From the NCBI RefSeq assembly GCF_004664715.2, contig NC_051083.1:95794161-95858160 (forward strand): a DNA stretch of 64,000 nt, in the 5' to 3' direction. This document shows, piece after piece, positions 28,333 to 40,489 of the stretch. This stretch comes from Peromyscus leucopus (lineage: Eukaryota > Chordata > Mammalia > Rodentia > Cricetidae). A program made the translations under genes and the position numbers. Position 1 is the stretch's first letter. Every line of letters starts with the position of its first letter. Under the pieces are notes generated by a model. It had not been told where the DNA came from, ran no database searches, and saw only the letters and a program-made list of their open reading frames with translations.

Positions 28333-28695
28333 TGCTACTTCTTTCCCTCCTCCTCCTTTTCCTCCTTCTTTTTTCTTTTAAACTAGATAGTTTGGGGTCT
28401 TATCAGAACAGTTGAGTGTGTATAACTAATGGGCAACTACTGGTAAGATTGCCCTGGAAAGTTGGCTATGTGTTATCCAAGCACACATTATCTGTGGAGT
28501 CTGGGCAAGCTGCTGGAGGGGGTCTGATGTGAGTCAGTGAATGTTTTTCTACTAAACTCATTACAGGCCCTATTTCCAAGGCATAATAATATTGAAAAAC
28601 TCAGTTACTGGCTTCTTTTCTTGTTCATATGTTTTTGTTTTGTGTTAGCTCCCCTTTCTCTTTAGATCTTTCTCCCCTTTGATCATGTCTTTGTT
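28333..28695. other. unassigned T-rich sequence
   Basis: Nothing recognisable. Confidence 0.35.
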
Positions 28696-28933
28696 TTGTT
28701 TTTCTTTATTTTGCTCTGTGTTGTCTTGTTTGAGGCCGGATCTCATTTATCCCAGGTTGGCCTTCAAGTCATAGCTTAGGATGATGCTGATCTCCTCATC
28801 CTCCGGTCTCCATATCCTGGAATTGCAGGTATGTACCACCATGTCAAATTTCATGCTGTTCTGGGGATCAAACCCAGGGCCTTGTGTATGTTTGGCAAAC
28901 AATCTACCAATTGAGCTGCACCCCACCGGCCCC
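28696..28933 (-). mobile_element. B4A-type composite SINE
   Basis: Antisense: B1-like body (cccaggttggccttcaagtc) then ID head (aacccagggccttgtgtat, attgagctgcacccc). Confidence 0.82.
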
Positions 28934-29552
28934 TGTTTATCTGTTTATATTAACATATTTTTGTTTATCCATACAGGGTATCATAAAAATAAGGTTGTGG
29001 TATCAGATTAGTGTGACTTTGATCAAATCTTAGCCACAATGAGGATTAGTTTCTTAGCTAAAATATAGTCAAATCATTGAATTCAAGAAGTAGTTGTAAG
29101 GGACCATGAGTCGGGATCTTTGAAAACATCTAGAATATTGGACACTTAGGCAATCAATGAACATTATATTTAATAATGCTAACAATATCATAGGTACATT
29201 ATAAAGTGACCATTGCATGCATATGTGCTAGACACGGTGATGGCTTCTACATAAACTGCTCATTTTTGCTTGTTTGGTTTGTATCTAGGAGACATGGAAG
29301 GCTTAAAGAACTGCTTAATTGGGGCTTTGAAAGAATGTGGATTACTAGTTTCACTTAGCAGAGAGCAGAAACTTGCCTTGGGTCTGGAAAGACTTTGGGC
29401 AGGAGAGGGTGGCAGGGAAAAGTAAGTCCATTCATTCTAGTTTGGTGATAGTTTCCTTTTCTGTCAAGGAAAGTCCCTCACTGAGTTTTCCAACACGCCA
29501 CCTGTCATCTCTGTTAGAGAGCAGCTGGCATCTCAAGCATGTAAGTCTGTTT
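28934..29552. other. unassigned sequence
   Basis: Nothing recognisable. Confidence 0.4.
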
Positions 29553-29768
29553 TTATTTTTTAGATTACATGTTTGAGTGCTTTGTCTGCATGTGTGTATG
29601 TGTACCATATGCCTTTCTGGTGCCTGCAGAAGTCAGAAGTGACACAGGAACCCCTGGCGCTGGAGTTACAGACCGTTGCCAGCCACTATATGAGTTCTTG
29701 CATTTGAACCCGAGTCTTCTGCAAGAATAACAAGTACTCTTAACCACTGAGCCATCCCTCCAGCCCCC
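29553..29768 (-). mobile_element. B3 SINE
   Basis: Antisense: ggtgcctgcagaagtcagaa, ctggcgctggagttacag, cttaaccactgagccatccc. Confidence 0.9.
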
Positions 29769-29844
29769 TAAAGCATGTAAGTCCTTAGCGGCATCCTTCC
29801 TAACTAAGAGCCTACTACTAGTTTCAGTGACACTTCGTAAATCA

Positions 29845-29999
29845 TTGCCCTCTTCTGAGCCTCGACTTCCTCATTTGTGAAATGAGCTTATTAATGATAT
29901 TCACTTCTGTAGGTTTGCTATGAAGAGTTAATGAGATAATGCATGCAAACTGCTGAGCATGATGCCTGCCACATAGCAATCAGTAAGCATTAGTTATTT
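29845..29999 (+). mobile_element. MIR SINE
   Basis: Sense: cttcctcatttgtgaaatga, gagttaatgagataatgca, cctgccacatagcaatcag. Confidence 0.75.
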
Positions 30000-30125
30000 T
30001 CATTCATGCATTAATTCATTCACTCCATGAGTATCTGTTAAGTGCTTGGAATGAGCTGTGCTCTGAACCTTCCAAAACTTTACCATTTCACTGGGACTAC
30101 AAGACAAAACACAACCTATGAAACA
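30000..30125 (-). mobile_element. L2 LINE fragment
   Basis: Antisense L2 3' end: ttcatgcattaattcattca, ctgttaagtgcttggaatg. Confidence 0.55.
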
Positions 30126-30144
30126 TTATGTATATTTTTGGTTG

Positions 30145-30184
30145 TGAGCCTAGCCTTTAAAGGCTGAGCCACCTCTCCAGCCCG
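30145..30184 (-). mobile_element. B2/B3 SINE end fragment
   Basis: Only the head remains: aaaggctgagccacctctcc and agccc. Confidence 0.65.
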
Positions 30185-30941
30185 AAATGTTACATATAAA
30201 GTTGAGTGGGATCTGTGACAAAGAAATCAAGATAGAGTAAAGGAAAGAAGAGGACATTAAGGAGCAGAATCATGCTTCTAAAACCTCCTTCCTTTGATTC
30301 TCACTTCTGCCAAACCTTAGAGCTCTTTTTGGATCTGCCTTGGAAAGCCGGTGGACTTGAAGGATAGGACTCGGTTATGCAGAGGGAAAAGGGCAACTTG
30401 GGCAGTAACTAGTGGAATAAGAGCAGGCTGCCTCAGGTATAAAAGGTTTGAACTAGCTACACACAGAACTTGTTCTCAATTGCTGCAGCTCAAAGTTTCC
30501 TAACTAGTGTGCCTGGATAACAAAGAAGGTCCCTGAACAGTCACCCTGGGCTGCAAACAGCCTGTTTTTCATTTTCTTACAAAATGCTAAAGGAATGTTA
30601 GCTTTTGCTGTGCCTGCCAGCCCCTGCAAAGGGAAGCACAGGTTTAGATTCTCTCTGAGGATTCTATTGAGGAGAAATTTTGAAGCATGTCCCACAGCTA
30701 AAAGGAAGGATAAAGACATTTGGAGTAGGTTATGGAGAATTGCCTAGAGTCTGAGTCATGCTAGCAAAGGTCAAATCCAGGGTCACTGTACCATTTTCCG
30801 CACTTGCCATATATGGTCAAGAGCTGTTACCATTCAGCTTGCTCTGTACACTCAGCCCAATCTTTACTGACAAAAGACAGGAAAAGCAAATTTATTGCTC
30901 AACCACCCAAACCAGACCTATGGGGCAAACCTTTGTTCCAG
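30185..30941. other. unassigned unique sequence
   Basis: No repeat recognised. A TATA-like ggtataaaaggtttg at about 30436 stands alone with no coding context, so I do not call a promoter. Confidence 0.4.
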
Positions 30942-31218
30942 TTTGCTCTCTGCTGCTGTAATAAACAGAATGATCAAAGAAAGATTTATTTTAGCTTACA
31001 GGAGGTTATAGTTCACCACTGAGGGAAGCCAAGGCAAGACCTTAAGGCAAGAGCTTGAAGCAGAAACCAATGGACAGAACACTGCTTACTGACTTGCCCT
31101 TCAGGTTCTCTTTGCTAGCTTTCTTATACATCCCAGGTCCACTTATCTAGGATCACAGTGGGCTGGTCCCTCACATAACAACTAGTAATCATGAAAATGC
31201 TGACAGAGGAATCTGATG
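30942..31218 (+). mobile_element. hAT-like rodent element, partial
   Basis: tttgctctctgctgctgtaa, gaaagatttattttagctta and ccactgagggaagccaagg match the start-to-middle order of the copy at 23971. Confidence 0.65.
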
Positions 31219-31219
31219 G

Positions 31220-31642
31220 GAGATATTCCTCAGTTTAGTTCCCAGTTTATTATGGAGCCATTCTGAGCAACCATGGCCCTGGAACACAGATTTAGGTTAC
31301 CCCAAATTCCATGTTCCCATGTGGAAGCAATTTCATGAAGTTTTATAGTTTTATATAACAAAGAAAGCCATAAATCAAGGCAAGTTTTAAATACATCGGT
31401 GGGCACATCAGAGAGGCAACTACATGGGATGGCGGAAGCTTTTCTATAGGTTCAAGATGCTATCTGATGTCATTCTTAGCTGTGGGGTGGGTGGAAGCTA
31501 GTGGTCTGTTAATAGATTCCAACAGGGCTTTATTTATTAGTCACAAGATATTAGTTTGGACACAGAGGTAGGCAAGCCATGGCTGTTCCAGAGAGCTAGA
31601 ACTAGCCTAAGATAAGGCAATTAGCCTCTGGACCTGCAACAT
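31220..31642 (-). mobile_element. LTR, unnamed family B2 (reverse)
   Basis: On the minus strand it starts tgttgcaggtccagaggc and contains aataaataaagccctgttgg, a CA-flanked promoter-like tgtatttaaaact, the blocks atgggaacatggaatttgg and ccataataaactggg with an AATAAA signal. The layout is that of an LTR; ends and target duplication are not fixed. Confidence 0.55.
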
Positions 31643-32833
31643 TCCAATCTCTCCACAGTCCTGGAATTCTAATCAATCAGTCCCTGCAGACACTGCTTCT
31701 TTTCATGAGTTTTTGTTCACATTACTCATCAGAGCCTTTGAAGGTAAGATCATAGCCTGCACATCTGGAACCAACTAGAAGGGAAGGCCACATCGGTATG
31801 ATATATTGGTGAACATCTTTTCTTTCTTCCTGACTCTTGGGAAAGGGACTCCAGAGTTCGATTTCAGTGGGGTTTTTTGTATCTTATTAAACAAAATAGG
31901 TATTTGGTTCCTTCTTGATAGATGTTTGGTGGGCTTTGCAGAATTTTTTCCCCAGTACTCCCTTTCTTTGTATTACCAATATTCTTGTATTCTCTTGTAT
32001 AATCAGTCTGTATCATCAACAGAAACAAATGTAGCTAATGTAATCAAACAAAGCAAGTCAAAGAAGAATTTGCTGAAAGGATATCGTGAGTGATGGGCTT
32101 CCAGACTCAAGAAGATGCTGGAAGACGAGGATTGGAAGATGGACAGGAGCTAAAAGAGCTCCAGAGGCCATCAGAAACATCTAGCAGGAGCAGTCTGTCC
32201 AAGACATTATAGTCAAAGCTCAGCATCCTCAAAACTGTTTCTAGAGACACATCTTCTCTGTCTCTCCATCAGTTCTAGATTCATAGCCCCGGAGGAGGAG
32301 GAAAAGGGAAGTGCGCCTCGGCAGCTAAGGCTAAGTACTGTCCCCCTAAGGTTTATTTTGAGAGAGCACCTTCAAACCGGGAGATGAGTGGTGGACAACA
32401 AATACATAACCTGAAAAAGCTATAGCCTTTATAATCTCCCACAGCACTAAATATTTTAAGTGATTTTACTTTTGATATTTTAAATCAACATACAAAATAA
32501 CAAATTTCATTATGACATCTTCACTTATGTAGATCATGGACTTGGCTCATATTAGCTACCCCATCATCCTCTCTTGTTTTAAGCTACCCTTTCCTACTGG
32601 TCCTCTTTCTCTCTGTGAATAGTCCCTGATCTACCTCCATGTGTGCATGTGTATGTATGTATTAGTTTAATCTATATCTCACATGTGAGAGACAGCATTT
32701 GACATTTGTCTTTTTGAGTCTGCCTTGTTTTTCAGTTCCATCCATTTCTCTCTAAATGGCATAATTTCATTTTTCCTACACCTGAATGAATTACCATTGT
32801 AGGTATGTACCATATGTCCTTTAAAAAATTTTA
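31643..32833. other. 1.2 kb unassigned sequence
   Basis: No convincing repeat, RNA gene or coding frame; a 95-codon plus-strand frame (31806-32093) matches no family I know. Confidence 0.35.
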
Positions 32834-32986
32834 GCCGGGCGGTGGTGGCACACGCCCTTAATCCCAGCACTTGGGAGGCAGAGCCAGGTGGATCTCTGTG
32901 AGTTCGAGGCCAGCCTGGTCTACAAAGTGAGTTCCAGGAAAGGTGCAAAGCTACACAGAGAAACCCTGTCTCAAAAAACCATAAAA
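32834..32986 (+). mobile_element. B1 SINE, young cricetid type
   Basis: Sense, gccgggcggtggtggcac to gaaaccctgtctc, with ggaaaggtgcaaagctacac. Target duplication aaaaaattttag on both sides. Confidence 0.94.
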
Positions 32987-32994
32987 AAATTTTA

Positions 32995-33212
32995 GATGTA
33001 ATTTTATTTTATGTGTATAGGTACTTTGCCTGAATTTAAATCTGTGCACCATGTGTGTGCCCGAAGTCCACAAAGTCCAGTAAAGGGCATCAGATCCCCT
33101 GGAACTGAACTTACAGATGGTTGTTAGCCACCATGTGGGTGCTGGGAATCAAACTTGGGTCCTCTGTAAGAGCGGCCAGTGGTCTTAACTGCTGAGCTAC
33201 CTCTCCTTCAAG
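32995..33212 (-). mobile_element. B3 SINE
   Basis: Antisense: attttatgtgtataggtact, gatcccctggaactgaactt, cttaactgctgagctacctc. Confidence 0.88.
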
Positions 33213-34023
33213 GTACTACATATATATCCATTTACCTGTTAATGGACACCTAATTAGATTCCTTCTCTTGGCTATTTCAAATAGTGCCTCAGTAAATATG
33301 ACTGTGTAGTATTTGTGTAGTATGGGGACTGAATTTCCATCGGTTACATACTGAGGAGTTTGTTGCCAATGTGCTAAATAATGCCAAAAGTGGTCAGAGA
33401 ATACACATTTTATGATTTGAACCTTCATGAATCACTGAAACTTAATTTGTGGTCCCAAATATGGTCTATCTTAGTAAATAATCTGTGTATATTTATAAGA
33501 GATGTTGGTTATATTCTTGTTAGATAGAGCATTCTATAAATGTGAATTATGCTCAGTTGATTGATGGTGCTGTTGACTTAAACTATGTCCATACTGATTT
33601 CCTGTCTCCTTGTCTCATGAATTATTGAGAAGAGTTATTGGAATATGCAATTAGACATAGAATTACCTATTTCTCCTAGAAATTTCATCACTGTCTGTTT
33701 CAGGTGTGCTGAATCTCTGTTATTAGGGAATTAGGTTCTGTCCATTTTTTTCCAGTGTATTTTCTCTGTGCCATTCAGCTTGGTTCCTTTTTGTTAGTTT
33801 TGTTCTGAGTTCACTGATTCTTTCTTCTATCTTCTCCACTCTGCTACTGAACCCATTCTTTGAAATGTTTATTTTGCCTTTGAGATCTTTGAATTCTAAA
33901 GTGGTGCTTGGATCTCCTTTGTATTTTTACTTCTTTTCTGAGAATATCTGATGTTTACACTTGTACTCGTCTTTGTAATTGTTCATTGAAACATTGTATG
34001 ATGAGTATTCCAAACTCTTTTCT

Positions 34024-34122
34024 TTGTTGTTTTTTTGTTTTGTTTTGTTTTTTGAGACAGGGTTTCTCTGCGTAGCTTTGCACCTTTCCTGGAACTCACT
34101 TTGTAGACCAGGCTGGCCTATT
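34024..34122 (-). mobile_element. B1 SINE, 3'-truncated
   Basis: Antisense T-rich tail, gagacagggtttctctgcg, tttgcacctttcctgg, gaccaggctggcc; flanked by ttccaaactcttt on both sides (target duplication). Confidence 0.88.
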
Positions 34123-34261
34123 CCAAACTCTTTATTAGATAATTCTGACATATGACATTTTTTTCATTCTTCAGTCAGAATGTTTTTATGTTTGAGACTG
34201 ATTTAATTACATCATTTCCCCATCCCTTTCCTCCCTTCAAACCCTCCTATATATCCCTTCC

Positions 34262-34341
34262 TGTTTTCCTTCAAATTCAAGGCATCTGCCTCTGCTTCCC
34301 GAGTGCTGAGATTAAAGGCATGTGCTACCATGCCCGGCCCT
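34262..34341 (-). mobile_element. B1 SINE fragment
   Basis: Antisense: catctgcctctgcttcccga, gagattaaaggcatgtgc, catgcccggcc. Confidence 0.8.
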
Positions 34342-35428
34342 CATGGCCTCTTTTTTCACTAATTCATATTGCATGCATGTATGTATATATGCATACATAT
34401 ATATTCCTAAATATAACCTGTTGAGTTTATATAATGTTACTTGTATGTATGATTTCAAGGCTGGCCATTTGACACTGGACAACCAGATGGTGTGCTTTTC
34501 TCTGGGGAAGAGCACTTGTCCTCCCAACTTTCTAGGTTGCCTGGAGTTCTTCGTGTATGGTTGAGGCCTCATGGGCTTCTCCCCATCTACTTTGGCATGT
34601 CTGCTGATGTCACCCTTACACAGCTCATGTTTGGGCAGGCATGTCACTAAGAATTTATGGGTGTAGCTTCTGATGTTACTAGGATATATAATCTCACAGG
34701 AAACTTCCATGGCTCTTCAACTGTCCTCTGGTTCTTAAAATCTCTTAGCTCCCTCTTTGGCAATGTTCCCTGAACCTCAAGTGCAGGAGTGTTTCCTAGA
34801 TGATCTAGCATCTTGATGTTGGTATTTATTGACTGATTTTTGCATTTAATTTGAGATCTTCCTAACAGCATGACACATGATTTTTTGTTTGAAATCTGAT
34901 TATTTCAGGCTACCGGGTATTATTTAAGCCCCTGTTTTCACTGGCTTCTTTCAAGAATCAATGACTCATGTACATATTATTGTCATGTGAGGAATGATAT
35001 TTTCTGTTCCCCATCAACTTCTGTTGACAATCAAGAATGGGAACTACTCATTAGTTATAAATGGAAATTGGAAGTCCAGATCTCTACTGAGCCTTCATTT
35101 ATATTCTCTGGCTGAGAAAAATAAGGATGACTTGTTACTGACATGGTAAATGGAGGTAATTTTGTTGCCATTCATTACCATTTTGACTCTTAGATAAGCT
35201 ACCTTTGATATTATTCACACCTGAGAAAGGCAGGGAGGCATAGTACCTCTGACATGTTGATAGGGTAGAAGCCCCGACGTTTCATTTGGTTGCCACTGAC
35301 AATGTGGAGGGTGTTGTTATGAACTAGCAGTGGTGGAAGTCCCAGGTGGCTACTCTGAAACCTCTTTGGCAGTGTGGATTGTGGAACCACATTATTGCCT
35401 GGTGGGCCTAGAAATAAAGGTCCCTGTA

Positions 35429-35842
35429 CTGGCTGGCTTTGTGTGTCAACTTGACACAAGCAGGAGTCATCAAAGAGGAAAGAGCCTCAGTTGAGGAAAT
35501 GCCTCCATGAGATCCAGTTGTAGGACATTTTCTCAATTAGTGATCAGTAGGGGAGGGCCCAGTCCATTGTGAGTGGTGCCATCCTTGGGCTGATGGTCCT
35601 GGGTTCTATAAGAAAGCAGACTGAGCAAGCCATGAGGAGCAAGCCAGTAAGCAGCACTCCTCCATGGCCTCTGCATCAGTTCCTGCCTCCAGTCCAGGTT
35701 CTTGCCCTGTTTGAGTTCCTGTCCTGACTTCCTTCAGTGAAGAACAGCAATGTGGAAATGTAAGCCAAATAAACCCTTTCTTCCTCAATTTGCTTTTTGG
35801 TCATGGTGTTTTGTTGCAGCAGTAGAAACCCTAACTAAGACA
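35429..35842 (-). mobile_element. hAT-like rodent element, full-length-like
   Basis: tgtcaacttgacacaagcag to agaaaccctaactaagacag, with cctccatgagatccagttg and tgggctgatggtcctgggtt. It interrupts the old L1. Confidence 0.82.
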
Positions 35843-36267
35843 GTCCCCCACCCCGCTAGTGAGTGCTGGTACAAATTATGGTAGGTTCATAGATTTTCCA
35901 GTAGTGCTTGGCTGATTTGGAGGGCTATCTTATGAAAGTGGTCTGTCTTGCTAGGCTACCCATTTTGCTAGAAAGACCAAAATTGTTTCCTGTTAGCTTC
36001 TCTGAATTTCTGGCTTCCTCAGCTTCAATTATGAGATTCTTAAGGCCAAGGAAAAATGAGATAACTAGACACCACATGGTTTGTTGGGTTCTTAAAATCA
36101 TAGACAGTCTGTTGTCTCTATTTTTCTGAATCTTCTCAAGTTTGTTTGTTTTATATATAATTCCCAGGGCTTTTAGTTGCATATAGTGGGAAGAGTTTGG
36201 CGAAAGTATCTTCTGTAACTTCCCTGCAGCAGAAGACCTATAATCCTCTACTTTTTTTTGTATGGTT

Positions 36268-36430
36268 TTTTTTGTTTTGTTTTGTTTTTGTGTTTTTTTG
36301 AGACAGGGTTTCTCTGTGTAGCTTTGTGCCTCTCCTGGAACTCACTTGGTAGCCCAGGCTGGCCTCGAACTCACAGAGATCCACCTGGCTCTGCCTCCCA
36401 AGTGCTCCCATGCGCCACCACCGCCCGGCT
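36268..36430 (-). mobile_element. B1 SINE with internal deletion
   Basis: Antisense; the usual gctgggattaaaggcg is shortened to gctccc before atgcgccaccac, a 13-base deletion. tgtatg-T-run duplicates flank it. Confidence 0.9.
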
Positions 36431-37021
36431 GTATGTTTTTTTTGAAAGATATTTTGACTTGGTATGGAGTTGTAAGCAGATTTTTTTTTCAGCTCTTTAA
36501 AGGCATTCTTCTTGTTTGTACTATTCCTGATGAAAAGTCTGTTATTATCCTTAGTTTTGTTTTTCTGTATAGAATGTCTTTTTCCGTGTTGGAGATTTTC
36601 TCTTCATCCCTGGTGTTGAGCAATTTGATGATGATGGGCTTGGTATGGTTACCTTTCTGTTTGTTGTGCTTGGGGTTATATGTGCTTTTTGTACCTGTAG
36701 TTTTATAGCTGTGATCAAATTTGGGACTGTTATTTCTTCAAGTATTTTTGTTTCTCTCCACCTTGCTTCTACTTTGGACAATCTATTACACATATTGCTT
36801 GTCTCACTCCTCACTGCTACTCTGCTGGTTTGTTTGTTTGTTTGTTTTTTAATAAATTTTCTTCTGTCAGTGTGTTTCATTTTGAATCATTTTTATTACT
36901 GTGGAAAACTACTTGGAAAATGGTCCTCAGTGATCCTCGCCTCCTGGTTTTCTGTTCTTTAGTGCCCACCCTTTTAGTTTGGGTTGGATCTAGTGACTTT
37001 CTCTTAATGAATATGGCTTTT

Positions 37022-37172
37022 TTGTTTTTTTTCTGACACAGGGTTTCTGTGTATCCCTTGCTGTCCAGGAACTTGCTCTGTATGTAGATTGGCCTCAAAC
37101 TCACTGAGATCCTCCTGCCTCGGCCTCTCAAGCGGTGGAATTAAAGGTGTGCGCCACCACCACACCTGGCTA
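37022..37172 (-). mobile_element. B1 SINE, older type
   Basis: Antisense: cacagggtttctgtgtatcc, cttgctgtccaggaacttg, cacacctggct; flanked by atggctttt on both sides. Confidence 0.88.
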
Positions 37173-37961
37173 AAGATGGCTTTTCTGAGAATCAGTCGTA
37201 AATGTCTATGAACTTCCCAATGACAAGATTCACGTAACAAGGAAATGAAGATTGCTTCTGATCAGCCACTGTCAATGACTCAAGGCCATCGGTGCAAAAG
37301 GCTGTAAGAAACTGTCCTATGAACTACAGGCATAAGTGTGCAAGCAGATGCTTCCTCAGTGGAGCAGTGAGACCACTGTAGCCTGTACAAGATCCCGAAA
37401 TCGATCTGAGCGTCTTAAAGTGCAGAAATCAAGACATTTTAAACACTGTTATTTCATGTTTCTAAATTTAGCAATAATTTGTTATACGTAAATAGTAATA
37501 GTGCTAAATAGTTGGGTACTAGGGAGTATAGCCCTGTTTATAAATACATGAGAAAGTGAGAGTCGCTTTGGAGCCTCAAAGTGAATGAAAACTGGAAGAC
37601 TGTTGGAGGATCATGCTAATGACAGGCTAGATTGTATTGAGCAAACCAATGGAGAATATGCGATTAGAAACTAGAGAAGAGGGGTACTTATTGTATGGAA
37701 ACATGAAGTTTAGTGATGTGGTCGTGGATAACAAACAACATGCGTAATAAACTTGAATTTCAAGCCAACTTTTGAAGATACTACTTTATGTCCTCTTCTC
37801 ATTTAAAGTAAAGGATGAGAAAAGAGTGAGAAATTGAGTGGAGAATGTTTTTCTGGGCAAATAGAAGTTTCCACTTTATGATAATGTCTTTATAAGTGTT
37901 GGTGTTTAAAACTGAAACACTAGAAGGAAGAAGTTGGGGAGGGCTAAGGTTGTGAGCAAGA
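37173..37961. other. unassigned sequence
   Basis: Non-repetitive to the eye; no coding frame. Possibly old L1 or LTR 3' DNA. Confidence 0.35.
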
Positions 37962-37967
37962 ATTAGG

Positions 37968-38331
37968 TGTAGCAGGAATCTTAAAAGTACTTATTAATAA
38001 AATCAAACCCGAGGCCAGTTATGTGCTTAATCAGCCACATGCTTAACCAGCCAAATGCTTAACCAGCCAAATGCCTCTAGTTTCTGGTCCTCAAGCCTTG
38101 TATACCTTTCTGCTTTCTACCATCACTCCCTAGGATTAAAGGGGTGAGTCACCATGCCTGGCTGTTTCCAATGTGGCTTGAACTCACAGAGATCCCAGAT
38201 GGATTTCTGCCTCTGGAATGTTAGGATTAAAGGCATGTGCTATCACTGCTTAACTAGTGGCTTTTCTGTTCTCTGACCCCAGATAAGTTTATTAAGGTAC
38301 ACAATATTTTGGGGAACACAATACAACCACA
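37968..38331 (-). mobile_element. solo LTR, same family as the TGFBR1-bearing provirus
   Basis: tgtagcaggaatcttaaaag to atacaaccaca, 364 bp, lacking about 140 bp of the 5'-side sequence of the complete LTR. It has a short tandem (gcttaaccagccaaat twice). Target duplication attagg at 37962-37967 and 38332-38337, six bases as for the provirus. Confidence 0.92.
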
Positions 38332-38395
38332 ATTAGGTGTATGTATCTTTTATTACCTGATTTTTTTTAATTGAACTTTTTTCATTTATTTTACT

Positions 38396-39135
38396 TACCA
38401 ACCACAGTTTCCCTGGGAAGGGGAAATAGAATGGATCTCCTGGGTAAATGGCGGTGGGGGGTAGGGATGGATGGGACCATGAGAGATCAGGTTAGGAGAT
38501 CTGGGAACAGGACAGAGTGGGAGAGTAATGAAAGAGATATCTTGACAGCAGGGCCATTTGGGGGTGAGGGAGAAACCTGATGCCAGGGAAACTCCCAGGA
38601 ATCCACAAGGATGACCCCAGCTAAGACTCCTAGCATAGTGGAGAGGGTGCCTGAGCTGACCATCTCCTGTAATCAGATTGGTGACTACCTTAATTGTCAT
38701 CAGAGAGTCTTTATCCAGTAACTGATGGAAGCAGATGCAGAGATCTACAGCCAAGTACTGGGCCAAGCTCCTGGAGTCCTGTCAAGACCATGATGGGAAA
38801 ACCCACAGAGACAGCTGACCTGAGCTCATGGGAGCTCACAGACTCTGGATCTGGATCGACAGCTAGGGAGCCTGCATGGGACTCACCTAGGCCCTCTGCA
38901 TGTGTGTGACAGTTGTGTAGCTTGGTCTGTTCGTGGGGCCCCTGGCAGTGGGATCAGGACCTGTCCCTGGCACCTGAGCTGGCTTTTTGAACCTATTCCG
39001 CAAGCTGAGTTGCCTCACGAGCCTTGATGCAGGGGGAGGAGCTTGGCCCTGCCTCAGATTGATGTGCCATGCTTGGCTGATGCCCATGGGAGGCTTGCCC
39101 CTTTCTGGAAAAAGAAAAGAGTGGGGAATTTTTTA
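38396..39135 (+). mobile_element. LINE-1 3' UTR, 5'-truncated
   Basis: Sense L1 3' end: cagtttccctgggaagggga, gaaactcccaggaatccac, ctgaccatctcctgtaatc, cagatgcagagatctacagc, gaggcttgcccctttctgg. Homologous blocks occur in the L1 at 60650-61900. Confidence 0.85.
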
Positions 39136-39299
39136 ATGTTGTGGTTTTATTGATTTTTTTCTTCAGTTTCATCTCTTTTCCGTGGTCTTATTCCTTTGCT
39201 TCTTCAAATTTGGGATTGATTTTCTGGTCATTTAGTCAAGTTGCCAGGTTGCTCATTGGAGTCTTTCAGGAGTCTATCCTCAAGCTTTCAGTTTCAAGT

Positions 39300-39453
39300 T
39301 CAAGGGTGATCTTGTACTTCTCCTCTGCCTTTGTCCACCTTCTGAGCACAGCATTAGCATGCCTAGTGTATGCTGTGCAGGAGATTGAACCCAGGGCCTT
39401 GTGTATGCTAGACGAGAATTCTGTCTACCAACTGAGCCACATCTCCAGCCACA
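39300..39453 (-). mobile_element. B4-type SINE
   Basis: Antisense; ID head clear: attgaacccagggccttgtg, ccaactgagccacatctcc. Confidence 0.75.
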
Positions 39454-39544
39454 AGAGGAGAATTTGTAAATGTAATGGAACCAGAAATTGATCCAGGGAG
39501 TAAAAGATACTAAAGAACTGCTTCCTGTAGCCGTGGTGATGGTG

Positions 39545-39697
39545 GTGGTTAGTCTGTTTGTCAGCTTCACTACATCTTAAATCCAAGAGATAAACTGCCA
39601 GGCACACTTGGGAGGGAGTTTCTTGATCAGATTATTTGAAGTGGGAGGACTCACCCTAAATGTGGGTGGCACCTTCCAGTGGCCTGGATTAAAAGAG
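39545..39697 (-). mobile_element. hAT-like element fragment
   Basis: Starts ggttagtctgtttgtcagct and contains ctcaccctaaatgtgggtgg, the layout of a second rodent hAT-like family. An LTR follows directly, probably inserted in it. Confidence 0.5.
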
Positions 39698-39700
39698 ATC

Positions 39701-40160
39701 TGTTGCGGGATAGTCCATCATACTATGAACTCTGAATCTGCATTTGTGCTGATTAAATAAAATTAACCTTGGGTCAGGAGGCGGAGTTAGTAATTAGTTG
39801 ACAGCGAGTAATCACAGAGCATCAGAGGGCATCAGGAAGAGATAGATGTATCAGAAGTAGTAGGGCACAGGTTTTTCTGGTTTGGCAAAGCTGAAGCACG
39901 GTCTTTCCGAGATGCTGGCAAGAAGAGAAGGTTAGCTAGTTGCAACCCAGCCTCTCTGAACTAGGAGGTTTTCAACCCAGGCTTTGAATCTTGAGGCTTA
40001 TTTATAACTAGAACAATAGAGATTGAGGTAAAGCTACTTTTAGCGGCAGCAACAGAGCCGGTGTCTGTGGGAACAGAATCCCCACCAGGCTGTGGCCTGA
40101 GCAGCCAGGAGAGAAGCAGGCTGGTAACTGTGGAGTTACAATTGATGGCTGAAATAGCAG
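39701..40160 (+). mobile_element. LTR, unnamed family D
   Basis: tgttgcgggatagtccatca, ctgattaaataaaattaacc, ggtttttctggtttggcaaa, acggtctttccgagatgctg, gaggttttcaacccaggctt and gtgtctgtgggaacagaatc in order. The layout is that of a cricetid LTR; the right end is uncertain. Confidence 0.55.
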
Positions 40161-40489
40161 TAGATTAAGGCACAGCCACTGTGCCAAAGATAAAACAACA
40201 GAGGTCTAAGGGAAAGGCTTTGGTTTTGCTTTGTTTCTTTAATGTTTCACTGGTGACTTTGAGCATCCTGTCATGGCGGCCACTGCTGCTGCTACATTCT
40301 TTTACTGCTACCAGAACCCAGTTTTTCCAGGATTCAATTAAAAACTGAAGCTCTTGCCAGGAATCACTCAGCCCTCCAGGACCAGTCTGGGGCCACTGAA
40401 GCATCTAGCTTCACAGACTGGGCAGCTACTATGTCTTAAATCTCTCCAGTGTGAAGACAGCCATTGTTGGACTAACCACTGGGCATTTG
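40161..40489. other. unassigned sequence
   Basis: Nothing clear; possibly further LTR-element sequence. Confidence 0.3.

Larger units (their letters stand above)
33215..36960 (-). mobile_element. old L1 (L1M/HAL1-type), broken up
   Basis: Antisense L1 in collinear order: ORF2 C-terminal part (cctgttaatggacacctaat), ORF2 upstream part (gtcccaaatatggtctatct, aatgtgaattatgctcagtt), then the older 5'-side blocks (gttcactgattctttcttct, ttgtaattgttcattgaaac) and 36440-36790 (gctctttaaaggcattcttc, ctgatgaaaagtctgttatt, tgggactgttatttcttca). All frames are decayed. Interrupted by B1 copies and a hAT-like element, annotated separately. The segment 34345-34790 (gggtgtagcttctgatgtta) belongs to a rodent L1-type repeat that I cannot subdivide. 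Confidence 0.75.
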
